Source: Gemmatimonadota bacterium (lineage in GTDB: Bacteria > Gemmatimonadota > Gemmatimonadetes > Palauibacterales > KS3-K002). From it: DNA of 64,000 bases. Under the pieces are notes generated by a model. The model was given only the letters and a program-made list of their open reading frames with translations, was not told where the DNA came from and did no database searches. The stretch lies in the NCBI GenBank assembly GCA_020344015.1, contig CP070812.1, forward strand, positions 2,909,609-2,973,608. Reading direction: 5' to 3'. Position numbers and translations under genes: made by a program. Of this stretch, positions 35,962 through 45,161 are shown one piece after another. The first letter of the stretch is position 1, and each line of letters begins with the position of its first letter.

Positions 35962-37440
35962 ATGGTCTGGTATAAGCCCCTGATCGGGGCGCTGGCAGTA
36001 TCCGTCGTTGTGGGCTGTGGGGGCCAGCCCGAAGAGCTCGAGCCGCTCGACCTGTACGATGCGGCGCTCTTCTTCAGCAGCGGGCGCGACAGAGAACGAT
36101 ATCCGCGGATGAGCCTGGTGCGCGATTCGGTCAACAACCGGATCGCCGTGCTATGTCTGGGCGGCGCATCGCTCGCCGAACTGGAAGAGCTTGGTATTGA
36201 TGATCTCGGCGAGCGGCTGACCGCCCTCGAGGAAGGGAAGATCCTGAACCTGGTCGGCGAGTCGTGCTCAATTGCATTCCCCGCCTTCGTGGGTAGTGAG
36301 AGGGAGAGGCTGGCCGAGATTGCCGACGCGGCCGCGCTCCAGCTGAGCCCGCTGGTCGGCGAGCTGGTCGGCCGCTTGAGGGTCGAGCTGGGCGACCGAG
36401 AGGACATGCTGTTCCACGTCCTCTGGTCACGTGTGATCGACGAGATCTGGTCGGTTGCCTGGCGGGCTCCGGAGCCGGGCATGCAAGTACCGGTGGTAGC
36501 CTGGGTGGTATACCCGGAGCACGTGTTCGCTGTGGGGACGAACTACGGGAGCGCGCCGGGCGGCGGCGACCTGGCGCTGACCTGGAGCAACAACTTCACC
36601 GATCATCTCTCGGCTTTTCCCGACGCGAACTACGAGCTGTTCAAGACCGCGTCGGGTGAGCCGTTCGAGGACGCCGAGGTGCGTGCCGAGCTTGAGACCT
36701 ACGGAATCTTTGACGCGAACGGGGACTCGCGCCTCTTCTCGCTCCACCGCGATGAACACCTCGACAGCGTGCTGGCCGGGATGGTGACCGAATACGGGGA
36801 GGCGGTGGCGCGGACGTTCGACTGGGGTGAGATCGGCGCACGACTCGATATCCACCCCGGCGACGCGTACATCGTCGTTCTGCACGAGGTCGCCTATGCG
36901 ATCTTCGAACGCTTGTATCGCGCAGGTACTCTCGAGATACCGTTGCTGCTGCTGGACGGCACCGACAAGACGGAGGCGGTCAGGCTGGCGAGCCTCTGGC
37001 TGGACGAGCCGCCGGGACCGCTGGACGAAGCGACGGCCCTGTTCATGGCTAACGGCTGGCATGGTAGCGAGGAGGCCGTCGCCGCCTTCGAGGAGGCGCG
37101 GCGCGCCGAACCGGAGCACGTGAGGCTGCACTGGTTCCTCGGACTCTCTCTATATGATATAGAGCGCTACGAGGAGGCATTGGCCGTCTTTGAGCAGCTG
37201 ATCCAACTCACGGCGGGAGATGCCGACGAGCTGCTGTGGCACGACTGGGGTCGGATCTGGATGGGACACGTCTACGATGTCACGGGTGACCGGGCGCGTG
37301 CGCTGGCCAGCTATCGGAGCGTGCTCGACGCGGAACACTCCGGTGGGACCCTGCAGACGGGGCAGTACGACATCGGCCCGGTCACCGCCAAAGAATGGGC
37401 GGCAGAACGGATAGACACGCCGTTCGTCAGAAAGAACTAG
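35962..37440 (+). CDS. TPR-containing lipoprotein of unknown function
   Basis: 492 aa from the ATG at 35962, which begins a signal peptide with lipobox VVGC; an upstream TTG would add 17 residues. The first ~350 residues show no domain I recognise, but include a hydrophobic strand PVVAWVVYPEHVFAVGTNYG. The C-terminus (~370-470) has two or three TPR units, best seen in VRLHWFLGLSLYDIERYEEA and RIWMGHVYDVTGDRARALAS. Likely periplasmic scaffold or substrate-binding role. Convergent with the permease pair that follows. Confidence 0.65.
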   Translation: MVWYKPLIGALAVSVVVGCGGQPEELEPLDLYDAALFFSSGRDRERYPRMSLVRDSVNNRIAVLCLGGASLAELEELGIDDLGERLTALEEGKILNLVGESCSIAFPAFVGSERERLAEIADAAALQLSPLVGELVGRLRVELGDREDMLFHVLWSRVIDEIWSVAWRAPEPGMQVPVVAWVVYPEHVFAVGTNYGSAPGGGDLALTWSNNFTDHLSAFPDANYELFKTASGEPFEDAEVRAELETYGIFDANGDSRLFSLHRDEHLDSVLAGMVTEYGEAVARTFDWGEIGARLDIHPGDAYIVVLHEVAYAIFERLYRAGTLEIPLLLLDGTDKTEAVRLASLWLDEPPGPLDEATALFMANGWHGSEEAVAAFEEARRAEPEHVRLHWFLGLSLYDIERYEEALAVFEQLIQLTAGDADELLWHDWGRIWMGHVYDVTGDRARALASYRSVLDAEHSGGTLQTGQYDIGPVTAKEWAAERIDTPFVRKN

Positions 37441-37477
37441 CGGGTGGTTACAGTGGCCCCGTGTGTTGCCGCGTGGT

Positions 37478-39907
37478 CTACTCGGAGGTCAGCGCCGTAA
37501 CCGGGTCGACTTTACTGACGCGGCGGGCCGGGACAAAGCTGGCCAGGGTGCCGGTCAACGCCAGAGCGAGGACGACCAGAACGAAGACGACCGGATCGCG
37601 GGGGTCGGCTCGATAGAGCAGCACGGCCAGCGGGCTGGCGGCGAGCGCGGCGATTCCGATCCCCAGCACGATTCCGAGGCCCATCTGAACCGCCCCTCTC
37701 CGCATGACTAGGCGCACGAGGCTCGCGGCGTTGGCTCCCAGAGCCATACGGATGCCCATCTCCTGAGTGCGCCGGTTGACGGCGAACGACATCACGCCGT
37801 ACAGCCCGATCATCCCCATCATCAGGGCGATGAAGCCGAGCGCCATGAACACATAGCCGAAGATCCAGAAGAACCAGGTCTCCTTGGCGATCACGTCCGT
37901 CATCGACAGCACTTCGTAGATGGGAAGATTGCGATCGAGCGACTCGACCGCCGTACGCACGTCGGATGTGATCGCCAGCGGCGCGCCGCGCGTGCGGATC
38001 GCGATGCGAACAGACGTGCCGACGGGGCTTTGGGCGATCGGGATGTAATAGCCGGCCGGACTGGCCTGGAAGTTGTCGATACCTTCCATCTTCATATCGG
38101 GTACGACGCCGACGACCGTCATCCACTCCGATGGCCCGTCGGCCAGAACCATGCGGAGACGCCGGCCCAGCGCGTCGCCGTCCGGGTAGAAGCTGCGGAC
38201 GAAACTCTCGTTCACCACAGCCACCGGCGGGCTCTCGCGCCGATCCATGTCGGTGAACGCCCTACCTTGAAGTACAGAGACATCGAACGTCTCGAAGTAC
38301 CCGGGTGTGACGATCCCCTCGCGAGGGGCCGGGTAGTCCTCCTCTGTGGCGTACGAGGCGCCCTCTATCTGGATTACGCGTGTTCCGTTGCCGGCCGCCG
38401 GTAGGCCGTCCGATAAGGTCGCCGCCTCCACTCCGGGTATCGCCCGTACCTTCGGCAGCAGTTCCTCGTAGAAGCGGATACGGCTCTCCGCATCCGGATA
38501 GTCCTCCTCGAGCAACACCAAACGCGCCGTGAAGACACTCCCGGTCGCGAATGGCAGGTCCTGGCCCTTGAGCTCCACGATGCTCTTGATCATCAGGCCG
38601 GCGAGTATCAGCAAGCCGCAGGAGAGCGCTATCTCGGTGACAACGAGCCCACCGCTCAGTTTGCCGATACGCAGGCTCGAAGAGCCACGAGCTTCGTCTT
38701 TCAGCGCCTCGTTGATGTTCAGTCTGCTCGCCCGCAGCGCCGGCACCAGTCCGGAGATCAGGCAGGAGAGCAGGACCGCAGCAATCACGAAGAGCACGAC
38801 GCGGTGGTCGAAGCCGAACGTGATCCAGAACGGTGGCGGCTCGATGTTGGTGACCCTGTCGAACCAAGTAATCCCGACGTGACCTAGTGCAACACCCAGA
38901 ACGCCGCCAATGACCGACAGGATGAGCACTTCAGTCATCAACTGGGCGATGATTCGGCTGCGGTTGGCGCCGAGCGCGTTGCGTACCGCCACCTCTCGCG
39001 TCCGGACGGATGCACGCGCCAGCAACAGGTTGGCGACGTTGGCGCAGGCGATGAGCAAGACGCCGAGCGCCGCAGCGAGCATGGTGTAGATCATGCCGGC
39101 GAACTCGGGGCCGACCACGAGCTGGGAGAACGACATGGCGGTCGCGCTGACGCCCTCGTTGGTCTCGGGGTACTCGCGCTCGATACGGCGGGCGATGGTG
39201 GCGAGCTCGGCGCGTGCTTGGTCGAGTGAGACACCGTCCCGCAGCCGACCCATGGCGAAGAGCTCCGTGCCCTCGCCGCGCGCCGTCGCGTTGGGGTCGA
39301 GCTCCAGCGGAATCCAGAGCTGCTCTCTATCGGGAAAGGCGAAGCCCTCCGGCGCCACCCCGACGATCGTCCGTATTTCGCCGTTGGCGCGAACCGTCGC
39401 GCCTATCGCCGCTGGCGAGCCGCCGAAGCGGTTCTGCCAGACGTCATGGCCGATGATGATCACCGGCTCCGCGCCGGGCCGGTCGTCGCCCGCCTGGAAA
39501 CCACGCCCCAGGATAGGGCTCACCCGGATGACGTCGAATAGATTGGCTGTCGTGATCGTCGCCGTATAACGCTCCGGCCGACCCTCGCTGGCCGCCAGGT
39601 TGACCGTCCGGATATTGAATCCCGCCAGCTCGTAGAACGTCGTCTGCTGCTCGCGCCACTCGACAAAATCGTGAACACCGACGGTCCCGAACCGAACGTC
39701 GCGGGCTGGCTCGGCAGTGCCGACGATCATCACACGGTCCCCGTCCGGGAACGGCAGCCCCTTGTACATGGCGCCGTTGATCATGCTGAACACCATGGTC
39801 GTGAGGCCGATGCCGATACCGAGAGTGAGAACCACGATCAGCGATATTCCAGGGTGCTTGAGCAGCATCCGGACGGCGAAGGCGAGATCTCTGCGCAGCT
39901 GGTCCAT
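37478..39907 (-). CDS. ADOP-type FtsX/MacB permease (copy 1)
   Basis: 809 aa. Begins MDQLRRDLAFAVRMLLKHPG, the hallmark N-terminus of acidobacterial duplicated orphan permeases, with the first helix at ~20-42. Domain order: MacB_PCD periplasmic domain, FtsX (three helices from ~270, with NVANLLLARA and EVAVRNALGANRSRI), linker helix, second periplasmic domain and second FtsX ending VIPARRVSKVDP-like (here FVPARRVSKVDPVTALTSE). MRRRTQEMGIRMALGA-type motif is present (NRRTQEMGIRMALGAN). No ATPase gene is adjacent, as usual for ADOPs. Paralog immediately upstream on the same strand. Confidence 0.88.
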   Translation of the reverse strand: MDQLRRDLAFAVRMLLKHPGISLIVVLTLGIGIGLTTMVFSMINGAMYKGLPFPDGDRVMIVGTAEPARDVRFGTVGVHDFVEWREQQTTFYELAGFNIRTVNLAASEGRPERYTATITTANLFDVIRVSPILGRGFQAGDDRPGAEPVIIIGHDVWQNRFGGSPAAIGATVRANGEIRTIVGVAPEGFAFPDREQLWIPLELDPNATARGEGTELFAMGRLRDGVSLDQARAELATIARRIEREYPETNEGVSATAMSFSQLVVGPEFAGMIYTMLAAALGVLLIACANVANLLLARASVRTREVAVRNALGANRSRIIAQLMTEVLILSVIGGVLGVALGHVGITWFDRVTNIEPPPFWITFGFDHRVVLFVIAAVLLSCLISGLVPALRASRLNINEALKDEARGSSSLRIGKLSGGLVVTEIALSCGLLILAGLMIKSIVELKGQDLPFATGSVFTARLVLLEEDYPDAESRIRFYEELLPKVRAIPGVEAATLSDGLPAAGNGTRVIQIEGASYATEEDYPAPREGIVTPGYFETFDVSVLQGRAFTDMDRRESPPVAVVNESFVRSFYPDGDALGRRLRMVLADGPSEWMTVVGVVPDMKMEGIDNFQASPAGYYIPIAQSPVGTSVRIAIRTRGAPLAITSDVRTAVESLDRNLPIYEVLSMTDVIAKETWFFWIFGYVFMALGFIALMMGMIGLYGVMSFAVNRRTQEMGIRMALGANAASLVRLVMRRGAVQMGLGIVLGIGIAALAASPLAVLLYRADPRDPVVFVLVVLALALTGTLASFVPARRVSKVDPVTALTSE

Positions 39908-40059
39908 GGTCCCGTCGAGGTATGTCCTTGTGTCAGGCCCCGCCGATTCAACTTCACGACGGCCGACCGAGAAGTGCTACACCTCACTACGGCGCTCCCT
40001 GTAACTGAGTTTCCAGCGAAGTGGCCGGCGTTGACCTTGCGCCGGGCGCCGACCTTCGG
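39908..40059. other. Intergenic spacer between the two ADOP genes
   Basis: 152 bases. It separates the two tandem permease genes on the minus strand; I see no obvious hairpin or ORF. Confidence 0.3.
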
Positions 40060-42486
40060 TTATTCGGTCGTCAGCGCGATCACCGGGTCGAGTCGAGTCA
40101 CTCGACGGGCCGGGATGAAGCTGGCCAGGGTACCCGCCAGGGCCAGCGCTAGGGCGACCAGACCGAAGACCGCCGGGTCGCGGGGATCGACTTCGTAGAG
40201 CATGAACTGCACCGGTGTGATCGCCAACGCGGCTATGCCGATTCCCAGCGCTATGCCGATCGCCAACTGAGCCGCGCTACGTTTCATGACGAGACGTACC
40301 AGTTTCGGGGCGTCCGCCCCCAGCGCCATCCGGATGCCCATCTCCTGCGTGCGCCGGTTTACCGTGAACGACATCACGCCGTAGAGGCCGACGGTGGCGA
40401 GCAGCAGGCCCACGACCCCCATGATCATGAAGATGGAACTGAAGGTCCAGTGGACCCACGTCTCTCTGGCAATTACGCCGTTCATCGACATGACGTCGTA
40501 AATGGGAAGGTTGCGATCGAGCGACTCTACAGTCGCCCGAATCTCGGGCGTGATCGCCAGCGGCGCCCCGCCGGTGCGGATCGCGATGTTGACGCGCGTT
40601 CCCACGCCGCTGTGGGCGACGGGGATGTAGAAGCCGGCCGGCCGGCCTTCCAGATTGGCGATCCCTTCCATGAGCATATCGGGCACGACGCCGACCACGG
40701 TCAGCCAGCTCGCCGCGGTGTCGCGGCGGCCCATGCGAATCCTTCGGCCCAATGGATCACCTTCGGAGAAGAAACTTCGCACGAACGATTCGTTTACTAT
40801 CGCCACCGGCAAGCTCCCGTCTCGGTCGGCCACGCTGAAAGCCCGCCCCTGTAGCACCGGGGTCTGGAACGTCTCGAAGTATCCCGGAGTCACGATTGCT
40901 TCGCGGGCGGTCGGGAAGTCTTCATCGCTGGCGTAGGAGATGCCTTCCACCTCGAAGACCCTAAGCCCGTGACCGGAGGCCGGGAGTCCGTCCGATAGTG
41001 TAGCCGCCTCCACGCCGGGGACCGCCGCCAGCCTCGGCAGCAGCACGGCGTAGAACTGAAGTCGGCTGGCCGTGTCGGGGTACTCCGGCGCCGGGAGTTG
41101 GAGCCGCGCGGTGAATATGTTGTCGGTAGCGAAGGGAAGATCTTTGGTGCGAATCTGCGTGACGCTCTTGATCATCAGTCCCGCAACGATCAGCAGGGCG
41201 CATGACAGAGTCACCTCGGCAGTGATGAGCCCGGCGCTGAGCTTGCCCAAGCGGAAGCTGGAGGTTCCGCGTGCCTCGTCCTTCAGAGCCTCGCTCACGT
41301 TGCCGCCCGTGGCGCGCAAGGCGGGCACCAGCCCCGAGACGACGGCGGCGAGCACCGTTATCGCGACTACGAAGAGCACCACCCTCAGATCGGGCTCGAA
41401 CGTCACCCAAAACGGCGGCGGCTCACCGCCGACGAGTCGCTCGTACCAGATGACCCCCTGGTGCCCAAGGAAGAACCCGAGCGTACCGCCGATCGCCGAG
41501 AGCAGTAGCACCTCGGTCATCAGCTGCGCGACGACCCGCCCCCGACTCGCCCCGAGCGCCGTTCTGACCGCGACTTCTCGGGTCCGGACAGAAGCCCTGG
41601 ACAGCAACAGGTTCCCCACGTTGATGCACGCTACCAGCAGCACGCCGATGACCGCGCCGAGCATCGTGTAGACCAGTGCGAAGACCTGACCGCCGATCAA
41701 CATTTCGGTGAACGACCTGACGGTCGCACCGATGCCCTCGTTGGTCTCCGGATACTCCCGTTCCAGTCGTCTGGCGATCGTGGCGAGCTCCGCCTTCGCC
41801 TCGTCCATCGAGACGCCGTCCCGCAGCCTGCCGATCACGGTCAACGAGCGCTCTTCCCTCTCGCTGGCGCTCGGATCCAGGCTCAAGGGAGTCCAGAGGC
41901 GTTCCCGGTCGGGGAAGTGGAAGCCCTCCGGCGCCACGCCGATGATCGTCATCGTCAATCCGTTGGCTCGCACGGTCCGGCCTATGACATCGGCCGAGCC
42001 GCCGTACCTGTCCTGCCAAACCTCGTAGCCGATGACGATCACCGGCTCAGCGCCCGGTAGGTCTTCTCCCTCCCGGAAGGCACGCCCGAGTACGGGCTGG
42101 ACCCGCAGCAGGTCGAACATGTTGGCGGTGACATAAGCCCCGGCGAAGCGCTCGGGGCGACTCTCGGTGCCGGCGAGGTTGATGGTGCGGAATATGAGCG
42201 CCCCCAGCTCCTCGTGCGTCGTCTGCTGCTCGCGCCAGTCGACGAAGTCGGGAACGCTGACCCGCGAGAACAGAATGTTGCGCGAGGGGGCCGTGCTTCC
42301 GAGGACCACTGCCCGATCCCCTTCCGGGAAGGGAAGTCCTTTAAACAAAGCGCCGTTCACCCAGCAGAAGACCGTCGTGGTGAGCCCGATGCCCAGGCTG
42401 AGTGTCAGGATGACTATCAGCGAAAGCCCGGGATGCTTGAGTAGCATCCGCATGGCGAAGGCGAGATCTCTTCGCAGCTGTTCCAT
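40060..42486 (-). CDS. ADOP-type FtsX/MacB permease (copy 2)
   Basis: 808 aa from the ATG at 42486 (MEQLRRDLAFAMRMLLKHPG); the open frame extends 41 codons upstream but those do not resemble the family. Same layout as the neighbouring copy: MacB_PCD, FtsX (NVGNLLLSRA, EVAVRTALGASRGRV), second MacB_PCD and FtsX (NRRTQEMGIRMALGAD), ending RRVTRLDPVIALTTE. The two proteins are alike along their entire length, so they are a tandem duplication that has diverged. Role and substrate unknown. Confidence 0.87.
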   Translation of the reverse strand: MEQLRRDLAFAMRMLLKHPGLSLIVILTLSLGIGLTTTVFCWVNGALFKGLPFPEGDRAVVLGSTAPSRNILFSRVSVPDFVDWREQQTTHEELGALIFRTINLAGTESRPERFAGAYVTANMFDLLRVQPVLGRAFREGEDLPGAEPVIVIGYEVWQDRYGGSADVIGRTVRANGLTMTIIGVAPEGFHFPDRERLWTPLSLDPSASEREERSLTVIGRLRDGVSMDEAKAELATIARRLEREYPETNEGIGATVRSFTEMLIGGQVFALVYTMLGAVIGVLLVACINVGNLLLSRASVRTREVAVRTALGASRGRVVAQLMTEVLLLSAIGGTLGFFLGHQGVIWYERLVGGEPPPFWVTFEPDLRVVLFVVAITVLAAVVSGLVPALRATGGNVSEALKDEARGTSSFRLGKLSAGLITAEVTLSCALLIVAGLMIKSVTQIRTKDLPFATDNIFTARLQLPAPEYPDTASRLQFYAVLLPRLAAVPGVEAATLSDGLPASGHGLRVFEVEGISYASDEDFPTAREAIVTPGYFETFQTPVLQGRAFSVADRDGSLPVAIVNESFVRSFFSEGDPLGRRIRMGRRDTAASWLTVVGVVPDMLMEGIANLEGRPAGFYIPVAHSGVGTRVNIAIRTGGAPLAITPEIRATVESLDRNLPIYDVMSMNGVIARETWVHWTFSSIFMIMGVVGLLLATVGLYGVMSFTVNRRTQEMGIRMALGADAPKLVRLVMKRSAAQLAIGIALGIGIAALAITPVQFMLYEVDPRDPAVFGLVALALALAGTLASFIPARRVTRLDPVIALTTE

Positions 42487-42560
42487 ATCGATGGTCTGAG
42501 TTGTGTGGCCGGGACTGTTCAGTCGCCGCGCTACACTACGGGTGGGTGCGGCGCCGGGTT

Positions 42561-42720
42561 TCTGGATTTGGGAATCCGGCAATCCATGACTACTTGAATA
42601 ATTGGGCAATAGAATACTCGATTTTAGAATCGCGGCGGTTCTAACCTCAAATGTTCCATTGTTCCATTATTCAAGTAATCTGAATTCCGATATCTCAATT
42701 CCCCGAATCCCGGAATCCCC
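42561..42720. repeat. AT-rich imperfect palindrome of short repeated words
   Basis: Intergenic region upstream of the trp promoter, far less GC-rich than its surroundings. The left arm holds GGATTTGGGAATCC and ACTACTTGAATAATTGG, and the right arm holds their rough inverse (CCATTATTCAAGTAATC, then AATTCCCCGAATCCCGGAAT). The arms consist of degenerate repeats of the words GAATCC and GAATTC. No gene is seen. It may be a mobile hairpin or the ADOP/trp boundary structure. Confidence 0.55.
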
Positions 42721-42727
42721 AACTCCC

Positions 42728-42756
42728 TTGACCGCCGGAGGGCCAGCCCCTAGTTT
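42728..42756 (+). promoter_or_regulatory. trp operon promoter
   Basis: TTGACC (42728-42733), a 17-base spacer, then TAGTTT (42751-42756). A start about 7 bases further on (42763) leaves only ~4 bases before the leader ATG at 42767, so the leader mRNA would be nearly leaderless, matching the absence of a good ribosome site. Confidence 0.6.
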
Positions 42757-42766
42757 GGTCCCCCTC

Positions 42767-42871
42767 ATGAGCACGCACTACTCCTATCGGTATGCCCGGG
42801 AGGGCTGGTGGGGCTGGTGGTGGCCCCAGCCGCGGGGAGTGGTGCGCGGCTTCTGGGGATCGACAGCCTAG
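42767..42871 (+). CDS. trpL: trp leader peptide
   Basis: 34 codons from ATG 42767 to TAG 42869-42871. Six codons are Trp: residues 14, 15, 17, 18, 19 (reading WWGWWW) and 30. Five Trp in six consecutive codons is extreme against the base rate of this genome and typical of trp attenuator leaders. There is no ribosome site in the few bases between predicted transcription start and ATG, so initiation is probably leaderless. Ribosome stalling here at low Trp-tRNA would steer folding of the downstream hairpins at 42851-42950. Confidence 0.75.
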   Translation: MSTHYSYRYAREGWWGWWWPQPRGVVRGFWGSTA

Positions 42872-42950
42872 AACGAGATCCCTGGAAGAGCCCGAGAAGC
42901 GGGCGCGCTCTTCTCCCAGCCGAGAAGACCGCGCCCGCTTTCTTTTTATT
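42851..42950 (+). terminator. trp attenuator: protector, antiterminator and terminator hairpins
   Basis: Terminator: AGCGGGCGCG (42898-42907) with CGCGCCCGCT (42930-42939), plus TCTTCTC (42909-42915) with GAGAAGA (42922-42928), a 6-base loop and the tail TTCTTTTTATT. Antiterminator: GAAGAGC (42885-42891) pairs with GCTCTTC (42907-42913), which destroys the terminator's 5' arm. A third hairpin, 42851-42861 with 42877-42887 (11 pairs, two G-T), would compete with the antiterminator. The leader stop codon lies in the loop of this hairpin. The arrangement is that of classical ribosome-mediated attenuation. Confidence 0.8.
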
Positions 42951-42975
42951 AGCCTGCAGCAGGAAGGGGGCAGGG

Positions 42976-44529
42976 TTGTTCAGTGGGACGTTGAAGCCAT
43001 CGTTGGAGGAGGTGTTGGCGGCGCCGACCGACGCGTCGATCCCGGTGTGGCGCGCGCTACCATCCGATACCGAGACCCCGATATCGGCATTCCTGAAACT
43101 GCGGCGCGGCGGTACCGGCTTCCTACTGGAGAGCGCAGAGCAGGACGGGAGCCTGGGTCGCTACTCGTTTATCGGAGTGGGGCCCGACGCCGTGCTGCGG
43201 GCCGACCTGGATCGCGGCACGGTGGAGACGCAGAGCGGGATCGCTTCGTACGAGGCGTCGCCGATCGAGGCGCTACGGCAGCTCGTCGGTAACGCGCCGG
43301 TCCATCAGATAGGGGACGGGCTGCCGGGATTCGTCGGCGGCGCCGTCGGCGCACTCGGGTTCGACCTCGTCCGCAGTATCGAGAGGTTGCCCAGCGTTCT
43401 GCCTGACCCGAGCCCTTTCCCAGCCGCCGTCTTCGCACGCTACGCGACGACGCTGGTGTTCGACCACCTGAAACAGCGGCTGCTGGTCGTTTCGGTCATC
43501 CCACCCAATGTGTCGCGTGAGGAAGGTTATCACCGGGCTTCGGCACATGTGGAAGAGGTGGTGGCAGCGCTCAGGCAGGCGGCGCCGGCCCCGCCGTTCG
43601 AGACGATGGGTAGCGCCGAGGGCGCCGACCAGTTGTTGCAGAGTGCCGAGAAGACACCCGATGACAGCACGTTCCTGGATGCTGTCGCCCGGGCCCGGGA
43701 ATACGTCTGGGCCGGCGATGCGATCCAGGTGGTGTTGAGTCGTAGGCTCACCGTCCCAGTCACCGGCGACCCCTTCCGGCTCTACCGTGCGCTGCGGGTT
43801 CTCAACCCCAGCCCCTACATGTTCTTCCTCGAGTTCCCCGAAGTAACCCTCGTCGGCGCGAGCCCCGAAATGTTGCTGCGCGCAGCCAACGGCGTCGCCC
43901 AGGTCTGTCCTATCGCTGGCACGCGGCCGCGAGGCAAAGACCCCGACGAGGACGCCGCCCTGGAGGAGGATCTGCGCAACGATCCGAAGGAGAAGGCGGA
44001 GCACGTGATGCTGGTGGATCTGGGTCGCAACGATCTGGGCCGGGTCTGCCGCGTGGGCAGTGTGCACGTTCCCACGCTCATGACGGTGGAGCGCTACCGC
44101 AACGTCATGCATCTAGTCTCCACCGTGACCGGCAAGCTGCGTGACGATGTCGATACGCTCGCCGCGCTGGAGGCGTGTTTCCCGGCGGGTACGGTGAGTG
44201 GAGCACCGAAGATAAGAGCGATGGAGATCATCGAGGAGCTGGAAGCGCTGCGTCGTGGCGCCTACGCCGGCGCCATCGGTTATATCGGGTTCGGCGCGAC
44301 AAGTCTCGATACCTGCATCTCGATTCGCACGATCGCGGTTCAGGGTGGTCGCGCCCACGTGCAGGCCGGCGCCGGGATCGTGGCTGACTCGGTGCCCGAG
44401 AACGAGTTGGCCGAGACGGAGGCGAAGGCGAAGGCGCTGTTCGCCGCGTTGGCGTTGGCCGGAGTCGACGATCGACCGGCGAATGGAAGTCACGTCGCCA
44501 CCGCGGTTGGCGGGGAGGTGAGACCGTGA
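42976..44529 (+). CDS. trpE: Anthranilate synthase component I
   Basis: 517 aa from TTG 42976, five bases after AGGAAGGGGG and just past the attenuator; the longer open frame would run through the leader and terminator. Makes anthranilate from chorismate with TrpG. Seen: the Trp-feedback site LLES (…GTGFLLESAE), the catalytic GTRPRGKDPDEDAALEE region, LMLVDLGRNDLGRV-type sequence (here MLVDLGRNDLGRV) and FPAGTVSGAPKIRAMEII. Overlaps trpG by 4 bases (GTGA), giving tight coupling of the two subunits. Likely inhibited by Trp and attenuated. Confidence 0.95.
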   Translation: MFSGTLKPSLEEVLAAPTDASIPVWRALPSDTETPISAFLKLRRGGTGFLLESAEQDGSLGRYSFIGVGPDAVLRADLDRGTVETQSGIASYEASPIEALRQLVGNAPVHQIGDGLPGFVGGAVGALGFDLVRSIERLPSVLPDPSPFPAAVFARYATTLVFDHLKQRLLVVSVIPPNVSREEGYHRASAHVEEVVAALRQAAPAPPFETMGSAEGADQLLQSAEKTPDDSTFLDAVARAREYVWAGDAIQVVLSRRLTVPVTGDPFRLYRALRVLNPSPYMFFLEFPEVTLVGASPEMLLRAANGVAQVCPIAGTRPRGKDPDEDAALEEDLRNDPKEKAEHVMLVDLGRNDLGRVCRVGSVHVPTLMTVERYRNVMHLVSTVTGKLRDDVDTLAALEACFPAGTVSGAPKIRAMEIIEELEALRRGAYAGAIGYIGFGATSLDTCISIRTIAVQGGRAHVQAGAGIVADSVPENELAETEAKAKALFAALALAGVDDRPANGSHVATAVGGEVRP

Positions 44530-45134
44530 TCCTGGTCATCGACAACTACGATTCCTTCACCTACAACCTGGTGCAGATGTTGGGCGCGCTGGGGGCCGAA
44601 GTGGAGGTTCATCGTAACGACGAGATCACGGCGGACGAAGTGCTCGCAAAGGAGCCCGCCGGCGTGGTCATCTCGCCGGGGCCCTGCGGTCCGGGCGAAG
44701 CGAAGAACTCTCCCGATGTGCTGAGAAAGGTCGGGCCGCTGTGCCCGGTGTTGGGGGTCTGCCTGGGTCATCAGATCATCGGCGCGGTGTACGGCGCGAA
44801 GGTCGACCGGGCGCCCGGACCGATGCACGGGAAGACCAGTCGAGTCGAGCACGACTCGAAAGGTGTGTTCACCAACGTTAGCAACCCGTTCGAGGCCGGC
44901 CGTTATCACTCGCTGGCCGTGATCGAGGAGACGCTGCCGCCCGAGCTGGTCGTCACGGCCCGCAGCTCTGACGGAGTGATCATGGGGCTGCGACACACGG
45001 AGCACCCGGTGGAAGGCGTTCAGTTCCATCCCGAGTCGATACTCACGCCGGACGGGGAGATGGTTTTGTCGAACTTCTTGCGTCTTGCCACTCACCCTAC
45101 GGCTGGGTGGCGGAAGTCGGTAATCGGAGACTAG
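44526..45134 (+). CDS. trpG: Anthranilate synthase component II (glutamine amidotransferase)
   Basis: 202 aa. Class I glutamine amidotransferase that supplies ammonia to TrpE. Begins MILVIDNYDSFTYNLVQ, with the SPGPCGPGEA loop, nucleophile Cys in GVCLGHQ, and His/Glu of the triad in GVQFHPES. The GTG start overlaps the trpE stop. The sequence resembles both TrpG and PabA; the location assigns it to tryptophan synthesis, though it may serve both. Confidence 0.95.
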   Translation: MILVIDNYDSFTYNLVQMLGALGAEVEVHRNDEITADEVLAKEPAGVVISPGPCGPGEAKNSPDVLRKVGPLCPVLGVCLGHQIIGAVYGAKVDRAPGPMHGKTSRVEHDSKGVFTNVSNPFEAGRYHSLAVIEETLPPELVVTARSSDGVIMGLRHTEHPVEGVQFHPESILTPDGEMVLSNFLRLATHPTAGWRKSVIGD

Positions 45135-45161
45135 TGATCACTACAACCCCGGTGCGGGATT

